DNA of 64,000 bases from Echria macrotheca. Taxonomy: Eukaryota; Ascomycota; Sordariomycetes; Sordariales; Schizotheciaceae. Every line of letters starts with the position of its first letter. The first letter of the stretch is position 1. Positions 35,253-46,928 of the stretch are shown here, piece after piece. The stretch is taken from positions 558,001-622,000 of the forward strand of contig MU839838.1 of NCBI GenBank assembly GCA_030411725.1, in the 5' to 3' direction. Below the pieces are notes generated by a model. The model saw only the letters and a program-made list of their open reading frames with translations, was not told the DNA's origin and searched no databases. A program made the position numbers and the translations under genes.

Positions 35253-37153
35253 ATGGCTAGTTACGACTATTACCAACAAGGGGGCTACAACCAGGGCTAC
35301 AATGGGGGCTACAACTCCAACAGGAGCAGCACGGGCTCGTTGAGGCAGCAGTCGGAGAGAGCAAGATGGACGCCGCTCACGAGGATGCTGCTCTCGGGCG
35401 AGATGACGCAGGAGAGGCAAAAAGAGCTATCGTTCCGGGAGAAGTACGATCGGTGGATGGTTAACGAGGGATACCGCCGAATGTAAGCTCGGCACTTGGT
35501 GACGGATATCAGGTCTGGATAGAACGGGAGGCTGACTTGGTTCTAGTTTCGTCTTCGTTTTCGTCATTCTCCACGCCATCGTGTTTGCATTTGGGTTCGT
35601 CAACTTCGCCGTCAAGGATAACCTTCAAGTAGCGCGGGACACGTTCGGGCCGACATACATGATTGCGCGTTCAGCAGCGTTGGTACTCCACGTGGATATC
35701 GCCTTGGTCTTGCTTCCCGTATGCCGAACGTTCATCTCCCTGGCGAGACAAACACCGCTCAATGGCATCATCCAATTCGACAAGAACATCACCTTCCACA
35801 TCACCACGGCCTGGTCCATCTTCTTCTTCTCGTGGGTCCACACCATCGCCCACTGGAACAACTTTGCCCAGATTGCCGCCAAGAACAACCTGGGTATCTA
35901 TGGCTGGCTGCTGGCCAACTTCGTGTCGGGACCGGGCTGGACCGGATACATCATGCTGATCGCGCTGACGGGCATGGTCATCACCTCGGTGGAGAAGACA
36001 CGACGGGCCAACTACGAGCGTTTCTGGTACACCCACCACATGTTCATCGTCTTCTTCTTTTTCTGGTCGATCCACGGCGCCTTCTGCATGATCCAGCCCG
36101 ACTTCGCGCCGTTCTGCATCTCGATCGGCACCCAGGCCATCGGTGTGTTTTGGCAGTACTGGATGTACGGAGGCTTCATCTACCTGGCCGAGCGTATCGC
36201 CCGCGAGGTCCGTGGTCGGCACAAGACGTACATCTCCAAGGTCATCCAGCACCCGAGCAACGTGTGCGAGATCCAGATCAAGAAGGAGAACACCAAGACG
36301 AGAGCAGGACAGTACATCTTCTTCTGCTGCCCGGCCGTGTCTCTGTGGCAATACCACCCCTTTACTCTGACCAGCGCCCCGGAGGAGGATTACATCTCGA
36401 TCCACATGCGTGTGGCTGGCGACTTTACGCGGGCTGTGGCCGAGACACTGGGTTGCGAGTTTGACAAGAAGAAGGGCGACGCGTCCAAGGTTGTGGGCGT
36501 AGACCAGGACAACGACGGCGTCGACCCCGCGCTCCGCCGGGTGCTGCCGCGCGTCTACATCGACGGACCCTTTGGATCGGCTTCCGAAGATGTCTTCAAA
36601 TACGAGATATCGGTGCTGTGCGGCGCCGGTATTGGTGTCACGCCGTTCGCCTCCATCCTCAAGTCCATCTGGTACCGGATGAACTACCCGCAGAAGAAGA
36701 CGAGGCTGAGCAAGGTTTATTTCTTTTGGATCTGCAGAGATTTCGGGTCATTCGAGTGGTTTAGGTCGCTGCTGCTGGCCATCGAAGCCCAGGACGTGGA
36801 CAACCGCATCGAAATCCACACGTATCTCACGGCCAAGATCAAGGTCGACGACGCAACGAATATCATGATCAACGACGCAAACGCCGACAAGGACACGATT
36901 ACCGGTCTGCGGTCACCTACCAACTTTGGCCGACCCAACTGGGACATGATCTTCCGCGGCATCCGCAAGCTGCACGCCCCGTCCGAGGCCGGTGTCTTCT
37001 TCTGCGGTCCCAAGGGTCTGGGGAGCGCATTGCACATCTTTTGCAACAAGTACAGCGAACCTGGGTAAGTACATATGACTATATTACTAGCGCAGCAGAT
37101 GCTAATTTTGCCTGTTCAGGTTTAACTTTGTCTGGGGCAAGGAGAACTTCTGA
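35253..37153 (+). CDS. noxA: NADPH oxidase NoxA/Nox1
   Basis: Three exons, 35253-35482, 35547-37064 and 37120-37153, give about 593 residues. This fungal homologue of gp91phox passes electrons from NADPH via FAD and two haems to oxygen, making superoxide for differentiation, hyphal fusion and fruiting. It has six spans, including the haem-ligand helices (FSWVHTIAHWNNF and THHMFIVFFFFWSIHGAFC). The FAD motif is HPFTLTSAPEEDYISIHMRV, the NADPH motifs are DGPFGSASEDVFKYE and CGAGIGVTPFASILKSIWY, and it ends FVWGKENF. No EF-hands or long N-terminal extension are present, so it is the NoxA class, not NoxB or NoxC. The N-terminus has a Tyr/Gly/Asn-rich stretch (YYQQGGYNQGYNGGYN), and total length is somewhat above the roughly 550 residues usual for the class. 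Confidence 0.96.
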
Positions 37154-38478
37154 GACAGTAGGACTTTGCTGTCCTGCCACTGTTGTCCTCTCGACATCCG
37201 CCGTGGTCGTTTCGGGGAGCACTATCTGGGGACGCAAGCTCGGTCACTCGGATACCGGGCCCGTCCTCATCTAATCGGTGCACCGGACGCGAACAACATC
37301 CAAATCATTACCGCATATGCTTGTTTGTTGTTGTTTCCATTCGACAGAAGATTTTTGCCGCATGGAGAGTGGGATGGGAGGGAGCGAGCAGACAAGGAGG
37401 AGGTTGCATTTGCATGACAGAAGATCGGGGGGTTGGCCAGACGCCCACACGGAGCAAAACTCGGCTGGTCTGTATTGTGTCGACGACGAAGAAAGTCCAA
37501 TGATCGGAAACCCGTCCCTGTGTCTCGTGACACTTTTGTCGCAAGGACCCGGACTTTTAGGAATCCGGGGAAGGACTCCGCCCTTTCGCCGACCCGCTTT
37601 GCTTCCGCATCCCCCCCTTTTTGCATCACGGTTTGGGGGTGACGGACCAACCTGGGGTAATTAGAGCCTACCGATCTTTGAGAAGAGGCCATCATCCTTC
37701 ACACGCATAGGACTGGAGCAGTACTCACCGTTACATATCCTCCTTTTTTTATCTACCCGTATATATAGTATCTATCCATCTAGCGATCATCTAGAATTTT
37801 AAACACACTTTTTGTCCATCAAGATTCCGCCGAGAAACAAGGCTGAGACATTGTGGACATGGCGAGTGGTTGGTTGTGATGATCGTCCTGGCCAGGTCAA
37901 AGCTTTTGTCACTTTGAGGGAAAGACTCTCCGTCAATCGGAATGGCAATTGGCAGCGAGTGACACAGCATCCACCTTGGCTGCCCGGATCCGCCGCGCGA
38001 GCCCTCGCACAACTAAAGTTTGCGACTTGGGGTTTCACGGATGAGGAGGATGGCGTTGCCGAGCCCGGTCTGGGATCGGCAGACTCACAGTTGGCTGGGC
38101 AATAATAGCTGATGAGGGCTGAACACGTCTGAGTTTAGAGAGAAAGGTATATATATGACTTGGCGGTGAGTCGGGCTGATCAGACGAAACCCTCTCTTTT
38201 TGGGGCTTTTAACGAAGAACATGTCTTGATGAAAACTGAACTGAACTTGCGACTTCGGAAGGGGATACGAAAATCTCTCTCCCGTGGATACATGTTCTAG
38301 TGGTTCGTCGTCACTCACGCTTACAAACAACTAGTTTCACTTTTAGAGAGAGATTCAACTCTTTTCGCTGGAAACAGAGTCGACATTCTCATCATCCACG
38401 GACTTGCCTGCCTTGGGTATTTGTTGTGTGTTGCCTCTTCGAATTCGTTTCTCAGCACTGGGATCAACAACATCAAAG
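37154..38478. other. Intergenic between noxA and the MFS gene
   Basis: noxA 3' UTR and MFS promoter. A TATATATATG string near 38144-38153, about 330 bp before the MFS start, could act as a TATA element. No gene was seen. Confidence 0.5.
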
Positions 38479-40401
38479 ATGCAAGAACCCAAAGAAGACA
38501 AGGAGAAGAACGATGATGGCCACGGCCATGCCATCATCCAAAACAACACAGAAGACCGGCAGGAGGAGGACGACACAGATCGAGAAATCATCGACCCCGA
38601 ACTCGACGACAAGCGTCTGGTCCGCAAACTCGACATGCACATCATCCCGCTGGTGATGGCGCTGTACTGCTTTAGCTTTCTTGACCGGTAACTTTGCCTT
38701 CCCATCCATTCCTCCCGCTCAAGTTAACAAGAAACCAAAAAAAAAAAAGAGTCAACATAGGCAACGCAAGGCTCTACAGCATGGAACCCGACCTCGGCCT
38801 GGTCAGCTCCCAGTTCCAAACGGCCGTGTCGATCCTGTTCGTCACCTACGTCCTCTGCGAGATCCCGAGTAACCTCGTCCTCAAGAAGTTCACGCCGCGG
38901 CTGTGGATCAGCTTCATCACGACCGCGTGGGGGGTCGTGGCGATCTGCCAGGGGTTTGTGCAGAGCTATGGAGGACTGCTCGCGTGTCGGTTGCTGTTGG
39001 GGGCGTTTGAGGCGGGCTTGTTTCCTGGGTTGACGTACGTACCTATCTCTTTTTCTATTATCTTTCTGATGCTCTGGGAAGGATGTTTTTTTTTTGTTGA
39101 CGGGAGATATATACATATAGGGTTTACCTGACCATGTTTTACAACAAACGGGAACTCGCCCTCCGGATTGGGTTTCTGTTCGTCTCGGCGGCGATTGCGG
39201 GCGCTTTTGGCGGGTTGTTGGCTTTTGGGATTGGGCATATGGATGGCGTTGGGGGGTATCATAGTTGGAGGTGTATGTGTTTCCCAGCTCCTGGTGTGCG
39301 AGATGGGCTTGCTAAACGGTGATGACTTTAGGGGTGTTTATTCTCGAAGGCCTGCCAAACCTCGCACTGGGAGCTATTGTCTTCTTTGGCCTGTCCAACA
39401 GCCCGGACTCCACTGGGTGGCTGAGCCCGGAGGAGAAGGCGGACATGGTCGAGCGTCGCGAGAGGGAGTATGGACACACGGCTAGCGCGCAGGAACTCCA
39501 CATGGAGGATGTGAAGAAGGCGTTTAAGGACTGGAAGGTTTGGGTATTTGGTATTGCGTCGTTTTGCACTTGCAATATGCTCTACGGTCAGTTTGTGAAA
39601 GCAATCCAATGAGCGACGGACTGATTCTGGACAGGATATTCGACATTCCTGCCAACCATCATTCAGGGGATGGGCAAGTGGACACCGGAGCAGGTACAGC
39701 TTCTCACCATACCGTGCTACTTCTTGGGCGTGGTAACTTATATGACTGTGGCATACACGTCGGATCGCCTCCAGAGACGCGGTGTCATGTGTTTGGTGCT
39801 GGGTCTTGTTTGTATCGCGGGATATGCTGTGTTGCTCTCGTCTGCTTCAGCGAGCGCTCGATACGCCGGGTATTGCATCCTTCCTCCTTGCGGTGTCCCT
39901 AATGCTGATCGGCGAATTTTTTACAGCTGCTTCCTGATTGCCATGGGTTTGTATGCCCTTGTTGGGTTACCAATAGCCTGGGTGAGCTGTCTTCCGTTGA
40001 ATCGCAGCGTTTAGCCACGTTAACAGAACAAGCTCCCCAATAACTGCCCCAGATACGGCAAAAGAACCACAGCGACAGCAATACAGACGACTATCGCGAA
40101 CCTGTCGGGGATCCTCGCACCCCAAATATAGTAAGCTTATCTTTCTGGGGTTCCATCGAGATTTTACTGATTTTCTGTCAGCCCTTCGAGCGAAGGACCG
40201 CACTACGTCAAGGGGAACGCCATCAGCATGTCGCTTGTGGCCATGTCGACGATTCTGTATGGGTTCCTGTGGTTCTGGATGGCTAGGGAAAACAGGAGGC
40301 GGGAGAAACGCAAGGCTTGGCTGCCGCATTACCAGACCATGTCTGAGGAAGAGATGGCGGACTTGGGTGACGAGAGTCCAAATTTCCGATATACTCTCTA
40401 A
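38479..40401 (+). CDS. MFS transporter, anion:cation symporter (Dal5/Tna1-like) family
   Basis: Eight exons (38479-38687, 38750-39034, 39121-39272, 39332-39586, 39635-39869, 39927-39981, 40027-40130, 40182-40401) splice to 504 residues. The acidic N-terminus leads into MHIIPLVMALYCFSFLDRVNIGNARLYSM, the first span and signature of the ACS family. Further motifs are CEIPSNLVLKKFTPRLWIS, RLLLGAFEAGLFPGLTVYLTMFY, HSWRWVFILEGLPN and FLPTIIQGMG. Twelve spans are expected. The C-terminal part (LPNNCPRYGKRTTATAIQTTIANLSGILAPQIYP) is also family-like. Members carry nicotinate, allantoate, pantothenate and other organic anions, and the substrate here is unknown. Codon bias is weaker than in housekeeping neighbours. 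It is plasma-membrane located by analogy. Confidence 0.92.
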
Positions 40402-40791
40402 TTCTCCTCGCTGCTGTTTTGTCAGTGTTTGTTAGGGTCCTAGGCTGCCCTGGAAATTATGGTATCGTATAGAGTCATCGCTGCATTCTAGAAGATATAG
40501 AAATGAAATATGATAGATGAGTTAAAGGCTTTCAGAGTCTTGGGTGTTGGGTTGTGCCGTGAGAGTTGGGATCGGTCACCTGATCTCGCAAGCAGCAAGT
40601 TTAATTGCCCCACTTTACGATCGCGGAAGGCGCGTTCTAGCGCGTTTGCTCCGAGTTTCGTGACATCACGGCGGAAACCCTAACATACCTAGCACCAACT
40701 TGCAGGGCCAATTTCTTCCTCCATTCTTATCTGCTCCTGGTCGCCAATTCCTCGGACTATCACATCGCGGAATAAACAGGAAATCACCAAG
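40402..40791. promoter_or_regulatory. FEN1 promoter with GCGCGTT pair and AAACCCTAA box
   Basis: Between the MFS stop and FEN1 start are two GCGCGTT motifs (near 40630-40648), which resemble half MluI/E2F-type cell-cycle elements. An AAACCCTAA box lies at 40675-40683, identical to the plant/fungal telobox. S-phase control of FEN1 would be logical, but the link is inference. Confidence 0.45.
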
Positions 40792-42128
40792 ATGGGTATT
40801 AAAAACCTCTTTTCCATCATCAAGGATGAAGCGCCCGATGCCATCAAGGAGGGTGAAATCAAGAATCAATTCGGCCGCAAGGTCGCCATCGTGAGTCTGC
40901 TTCCTTTCGTCTGTGTGCATGCAACTAACCCTTGCTAGGACGCGTAGGCATCCGAAATGGAATACCATCACTCCCTTCTAACATTCGCAGGTCCATGAGC
41001 ATCTACAGCTTCCTTATCGCCGTCCGATCCGACGGCCAGCAGCTCATGAACGAAAGCGGCGACACGACGTCCCACCTCATGGGCATGTTCTACCGCACGC
41101 TCCGCATGGTCGACAACGGCATCAAACCCCTCTACGTCTTCGACGGCGCCCCGCCCAAGCTCAAGTCGGGCGAGCTGGCTAAGCGGTTCCAGCGGAAACA
41201 AGAGGCACAGGAGGGGTTGGAGGAAGCCAAGGAGACGGGCACGGCTGAGGACGTCGAGAAATTTTCGCGGAGGACGGTCCGCGTCACGAGGGAGCACAAT
41301 GCCGAGTGCCAGCGGCTGCTGAAGCTGATGGGCATTCCGTATATCGTCGCCCCGACTGAGGCCGAGGCGCAGTGTGCGGTGCTTGCGCGCGCTGGCAAGG
41401 TGTATGCTGCGGCGAGCGAGGATATGGACACCCTATGCTTCAATACGCCTATACTACTGCGGCATCTCACGTTCAGCGAGCAGAGGAAGGAACCCATTCA
41501 GGAGATCCACGTTGACAAGGTCCTGGAGGGCTTGGGTATGGAACGCGAACAGGTATATCATGTTTTTCTCCCATCAAGTTGCATTACTAATAATTTGCAG
41601 TTTGTCGACCTTTGCATCCTGCTTGGTTGCGATTACCTCGACCCGATTCCCAAAGTCGGTCCCACCACAGCGCTGAAGCTCATCCGTGAGCATGGGTCGC
41701 TTGACAAGGTTGTGCAGTGGATGAGGACAGATCCGAAAGCCAAGGAGAGACATGTCATTCCGGATGACTGGCCGTACGAAGATGCACGCGATCTGTTCTT
41801 CAACCCCGACGTCCGTCAAGCCGATGACCCGCTCTGCGACTTCAAGTGGGAGAAGCCTGATACAGAAGGACTCGTGCAGTTCCTTGTCAACGAGAAGGCG
41901 TTCTCGGAAGACCGCGTACGAAACGGTGCCGCCCGTCTCGAGAAGAACATGAAGAGCAACCAGCAATCCAGAATCGAGGGCTTCTTCAAGGTCGTGCCCA
42001 AGACCGAGGAGGAGAAGAAGGCACACAAGCGCAAGCTTGAGGAGCAAAACGAGGCCAAGAAGAAGAAGCTCAAGGTGGAGAAGAAAGAGAAGGCAAAGGC
42101 GAAGGCCAAGCCTCGTGGAACGGCTTGA
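40792..42128 (+). CDS. FEN1: Flap endonuclease FEN1/Rad27
   Basis: Five exons (40792-40890, 40939-40943, 40991-41552, 41601-42128) counted as four coding blocks, of which the second is only 5 nt (GACGC); the total is 397 residues. The microexon is required to restore RKVAIDASMSIYSFLIAVR at the active site: its first codon is the metal-binding Asp near residue 34. Both flanking introns (48 and 47 nt) have CTAAC branch sites and GT..AG ends. Other motifs are LYVFDGAPP, PTEAEAQCA, SEDMDTLCFN, LLGCDYLDPIPKVGPTTALKLI and the C-terminal PIP box QQSRIEGFF, followed by a Lys-rich nuclear tail. The enzyme removes 5' flaps in Okazaki-fragment maturation and long-patch base excision repair. Confidence 0.96.
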
Positions 42129-43484
42129 TGACGGGGACGCGAAGGCGGTTCCTCAAATAGACCCGCTTCTCCACGACTGATGATTTTAGGTGGATTTCAC
42201 ATCAATGTACCGGTAATTTGATGGGTGGATGTGATGTGGCCATGGGAGGCGGCCATGGGAACCTCGGATGGAACGGGCGGACAGGCGTTGGGGAGTGAAG
42301 GGGCGTCGAGGCCAGGGCTCCGGATGATGTCCGGGACAAAATGGTGCCTGCAGTTGATTTATACTATGAAGCTTATTTTGATGCAGCCTCGGGTGGCTGT
42401 CACTGTCGAGGCGGCAGTCCCCCACGCGTGGTTCGCTGACTGTTACGAATCTGTGCAGTGGAATTCGCCGTGACATGCAAACGCACAGAGACAGCAAGGC
42501 TACCGCGCATTGACTGGCATGAAAGGCACGGTGAAGATACAGCAAATCCCAGACACGTTCGGTACGCTCAATCTGGTGGATCAGCTTTGGGTTTCCCGTA
42601 ATTTCTTTAGCAGTGAATACAGGCTGGTCCTGGGACTCCCCCAATGGCCTGCAAAATCAACGACAATTGTACCTACAAGATCTGGGGGAACAAACATATT
42701 TGATAGAGCCGTCGGGGGGAAAGAAGTAGGCTGATTTATTTTGACCGATAAGTGTCTTTTTTCTCGGTTTACAACTCAAACGATAGCATTCACGCGAGTT
42801 GATGTTCCGTCGGCATGGTCGGTTGATAGAAGGCGCCCCACTTGCCTCGGCTCCCGTCTTCTGCAGCAGTGCATTCGGGACTCGGCCATTGGCTCACGGC
42901 AAAGCCATGACATCAGGCGGGGGGAATCTGGCAGACTGGGGGCGGGCTGCAAGGCGGGACTTGCGGCGGATTTGGGCGCTGTCACATGTCTATTTCCGCG
43001 CGCAACACAGCGGGGCACCTGACTCTTCTGCAACTGCGACAGCGTCACTCCAGCATAGGGATGCAGACAACTCGCCCGACAGGCCGAGACTACTGCTGTC
43101 ACAGGGGGGCGATGGGGGACATTTTCCCCACAGATTCAAGGCCGAGAACGGTTGGAGTCCCCGGAGCCACGGCCTGAAAGAGTACGACCCAAATCTCGGG
43201 GGGTTGAGAAGAGAAGGACAGTGTGTGGATTTTGTGACGGGAGCGGGTGGCATTGCTTGGGGAATGCTCCCGCTTTCATCAGCCAATTCGCATGTGATCA
43301 TCCACTGCCCGGCTTGTTGGAGACCGCTTTAAACCGCGACAGGTTTCATTTTACATCTCTGTTTTATTGTGTGACTTTTTTTCTCGTCCTCCTCTTATTC
43401 CCTTTTACTACCTCTCCATCATCATAATTCCTGGTCCGTCACTGTCGAACTCATCCCGACGGTTACCCACAAAGAAAATAAACC
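42129..43484. other. Intergenic between FEN1 and the cytochrome b5-ACAD gene
   Basis: FEN1 3' UTR, then promoter and CT-rich leader of the next gene. Open frames across 42799-43332 lack protein-like sequence. No repeat or RNA gene was recognised. Confidence 0.5.
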
Positions 43485-45174
43485 ATGTCCAAGACATTCT
43501 CCCAAGCCGACGTGGCGTCGCACAACAAGGCGGACTCGCTGTGGATCGTAGTCGACGGCGACGTTTACGACCTGACCAAGTTCCAGGACGACCACCCCGG
43601 CGGCAAGAAGATCCTGCAGCGCGTGGCCGGCAAGGACGCGTCCAAGCAGTTCTGGAAGTACCACAACGAGGGCATCCTCAAGAAGTACCAGAAGCAGCTG
43701 CAGATCGGCTCGCTCGACTCCAAGCCGAAGCCGGCTGCTGAACCGACACCTGTCGCCGTGCCCGCGAAGAAGGAGGTGGCCAAGGCGAAGCCTACCGCCG
43801 CGGCGCCGGCCGAGCAGTCCGAGGCGCTGGAGCCGTTTGGTCAGCAGATTCCGTTTGCGGATCCCAGCTGGTACCAGAGCGTGAGTTTTGCCGTTTTCCT
43901 GAAAGAGATCTGAATTCTAACTCGAAGAACGAAAACAGTACCACTCCCCCTACTTCAATGAGACGCACGCCGCCCTCCGCGCCGAGGTGCGCGAGTGGGT
44001 CGAGACGGCCATCGAGCCCAACGTGACCGAGTGGGACGAGAAGAAGATGGTCCCCGCCGAGATCTACAAGGAGATGGGCCGCCGCGGCTACCTCGCCGGC
44101 CTCCTGGGCACGCATTACCAAAAGGACTACGTGGCGAACCCGATCCAGAGCGTGCCGGCCGACAAGTGGGACCTGTTCCACGAGATGCTCCTGACGGACG
44201 AGCTCAGCCGAGTCGGGTCCGGCGGTTTCGTGTGGAACGTCATTGGCGGTTTCGGCATCGGGTGTCCGCCGCTGGTCAAGTTCGGCAAGAAGCCGCTCGT
44301 CGACCGTATCCTCCCCGGCATCCTGAACGGCGACAAGCGCATCTGCCTCGCCATCACGGAGCCCGACGCCGGCTCGGACGTGGCCAACCTCACGTGCGAG
44401 GCGAAGCTGAGCGAGGACGGCAAGCACTACATCGTCAACGGCGAGAAGAAGTGGATCACCAACGGCATCTGGTGCGACTACTTCACCACGGCCGTGCGCA
44501 CGGGCGGGCCCGGCATGAACGGCGTTTCCCTCCTGCTGATCGAGCGCGACTTTGGCGGCGTGTCGACGCGCCGCATGGACTGCCAGGGCGTCTGGTCGTC
44601 GGGCACGACGTACATCACGTTCGAGGACGTCAAGGTGCCCGTCGAGAACCTGCTGGGCAAGGAGAACCAGGGCTTCCGGGTCATCATGACGAATTTCAAT
44701 CACGAGCGCATCGGCATCATCATCCAGTGCCTGCGCTTCTCGCGCGTCTGCTACGAGGAGAGCGTCAAGTACGCCAACAAGCGCCGCACCTTCGGCAAGA
44801 AGCTCATCGAGCACCCCGTCATCCGGCTCAAGCTGGCCCACATGGCCCGCCAGATCGAGGCGAGCTACAACTGGCTCGAGAATCTGATCTACCAGTGCGA
44901 GAAGATGGGCGAGACCGAGGCCATGCTGCGCCTCGGCGGGCCCATCGCCTCGCTCAAGGCGCAGGCGACTGTCACGTTTGAGTTCTGCGCGCGCGAGGCC
45001 TCGCAGATCTTTGGCGGGCTGTCGTACTCGCGCGGCGGCCAGGGCGGCAAGGTCGAGAGGCTGTATCGCGATGTCAGGGCTTATGCTATCCCCGGCGGGA
45101 GTGAGGAGATTATGCTGGACCTGAGCATACGGCAGAGCATGCGCGTTGCCAAGATGTTGGGTATGAAGCTGTAA
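43485..45174 (+). CDS. Cytochrome b5-acyl-CoA dehydrogenase fusion
   Basis: Two exons, 43485-43880 and 43939-45174, give 543 residues. Residues about 4-77 are a cytochrome b5 haem domain with the HPGG ligand (His37) and second ligand His60 (KYHNEG). A Lys/Pro/Ala linker (about 80-118) joins it to a full acyl-CoA dehydrogenase: EIYKEMGRRGYLAGL, CLAITEPDAGSDVANL, NGEKKWITNGIWCDYF, NFNHERIGI, KRRTFGKKLIEHPVIRLKLA and AIPGGSEEIMLDLSIRQ. The dehydrogenase oxidises acyl-CoA with FAD; the fused b5 may take or shuttle electrons (inference). Such fusions are known from filamentous fungi. No mitochondrial or clear peroxisomal (C-terminal GMKL) signal is obvious. Extreme GC3 bias suggests high expression, and it keeps a long antisense frame open that I treat as an artefact. 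Confidence 0.94.
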
Positions 45175-46159
45175 TTTTTTTTCCTGTTTTGTATTGTATG
45201 TCACACACACAAGGAGGGCGTTTTTATTTTTGTCGTTCTCTCTCTCTTTTGTTTGATACATATATGTAAAGGATGGATGGATGGGTGGCATTCCGAAGTT
45301 TTTTACATCTTCACCTGGGAGGGAGGGCCATTTGATTGCGGGGATGATACCTAAAATATGGGAATAGAAGTATCTGTCAAATCATATCTACATGTTCATG
45401 TTGTCGGATAGTAGGTTGTATTACGGACATGGGTGATCTTGTGACTGTCGGGTATGTTGTCTGGTTGGATCGGGATCAGTGACTCTGATCGACAACGGCA
45501 AGCTATCTACATACAGCTGTGAGAAGCACACAAAGCTGTTCGATGTGCTTCTGTTGCTTGGCACTAGGCTGACCTCAGTGCCCTAGGTAGGCCTGTTTTC
45601 CCAAATATATATTTGTGTCTGTGCTCTCTCCAACTGTGGATATACCAATTCTCCAGAGGATCCGGAGAACGAAACCACGAAGCCATGTGCAGAGAGCTGG
45701 TACAGGTCACTACAGAGTATCACATTGGGATACAATATAGATCACATTTCACATTTCTTGCATGAGACCAATCGACAGAAATTCTATGAAATTGAAGACC
45801 ATGACTGCTCTTTCGAGCTCTAACGGCGATTATGTTCAGAAAGTCGGATCCGATCTAGCGACAGCAAAGTCAGCGCAGGAACAACCCAAAAGATACGAAT
45901 CGACTCGGGTAGGATATATGCCTCAGAAATAGAACAATGTAGGTGATTGGTTATAATCATTGTGGATCATAAACAGCCTCTAAAAGAGTATATCATCACT
46001 GTGCGGATGGGAGACAGAAGGAGAAGAAAACATACCGTAGCAGTAGCAATAGGAAGGATAGCACCAAACCCAGGCTGTATGGTGTACCTTCCCATTGTCC
46101 ACAGGAACAACCTGGACTCCTGGCTATTGTACAAAGCCCGGCAGGGCATCTGGCACCCC
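45175..46159. other. Convergent intergenic region
   Basis: 3' UTRs of the b5-ACAD gene and complex I subunit gene. AT-richer than its surroundings. No gene or repeat was recognised. Confidence 0.5.
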
Positions 46160-46928
46160 TCAGACTGCCTCGTTAGGATCCGCGGAAACGGGGTGGACTT
46201 CGATCCCGTATCTCTCCTTGAGACGCGCTCTCCTCCGCTCCTCGTACCCTGGAGGACGGATTGCTACAACACAGTTAGTTGATAGTCCGGACAGACGGCG
46301 ACAAAAATAGCTCACATCGTCCCTCGCCCACCTCGGCCAGAGTTTCCTCAATTGGCCGCCTCCTGTTCAACCGCAGTGCTTGTTTCCGCTCGTACTCGTC
46401 AACCTCAGGATCCCGATTACCCTTGAGACTGCCACCCGTGTACTCAGCCACCGACATGACCACCGAGAAAACCGCGCCGTAGCCGACGATCCGGGGGAAC
46501 CGCATCGCTGAAAAACATCGCGTCAGCATTCTGTCCTTGTCATAGATCCAATTCCGTGTCCCACATACTCCGTAGCCCAAGGGCCGCACCCGCCAGCGCG
46601 CCACCAATGGTGGTATTCCAGGTATCCTCCGTTTCCCTCAGGTTGGCAGCGGCCGCCTTGGAGAAGCTGTAAATACCGCCAGCAGCAGCTACAGACGAAA
46701 AGCGGTCAGTCAAACCGATCGAGCTAAACCCAATTGAACCATACCGAAGCTGGTGATGGTGCCGCCGCCGCGGGTGAAGACGCCCCAGGCGCCGACGTTC
46801 TGCTTGGCGAGCGAGTTCTGGATGGCAGCAAACAGGAGACCGGCTCCGCCCGCGACGGAGGCGCCCATGATGCCGCTGCTCACGGCATCCTTGGGGTGGT
46901 AGTGGTCGTCGTCGCCGTGAGGCGCCAT
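46160..46928 (-). CDS. Complex I accessory subunit NDUFA11/B14.7 (21.3b), Tim17/22 family
   Basis: Four exons (46928-46745, 46688-46569, 46507-46316, 46263-46160) give exactly 199 residues. The protein resembles the fungal 21.3b subunit: MAPHGDDDHYHPKDAVSSGIMGASVAGGAGLLFAAIQNSLAK, then AAAGGIYSFSKAAAANLRETEDTWNTTIGG and ALAGAALGLR, then MRFPRIVGYGAVFSVVMSVAEYTGG, and a charged tail with RPPGYEERRRARLKERYG. The repeated Gly/Ala-rich spans are those of the Tim17/22/23 fold. It sits in the inner-membrane arm of NADH:ubiquinone oxidoreductase. All three introns are 52-61 nt. The gene is divergent from UBP2. Confidence 0.9.

Noticed and set aside
35671..36464. Long alternative frames on both strands inside noxA.
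   Set aside because: Shadows of the biased noxA coding frame, with no domain similarity.
43792..45291. 499-residue antisense open frame across the b5-ACAD gene.
   Set aside because: It exists only because the sense gene has extreme GC3 bias; its translation is Asp/Leu/Val/Arg-rich without domains.
45947..46282. Open frame on + strand overlapping the complex I subunit 3' exon.
   Set aside because: Starts at a non-ATG codon and is antisense to a well-supported exon.
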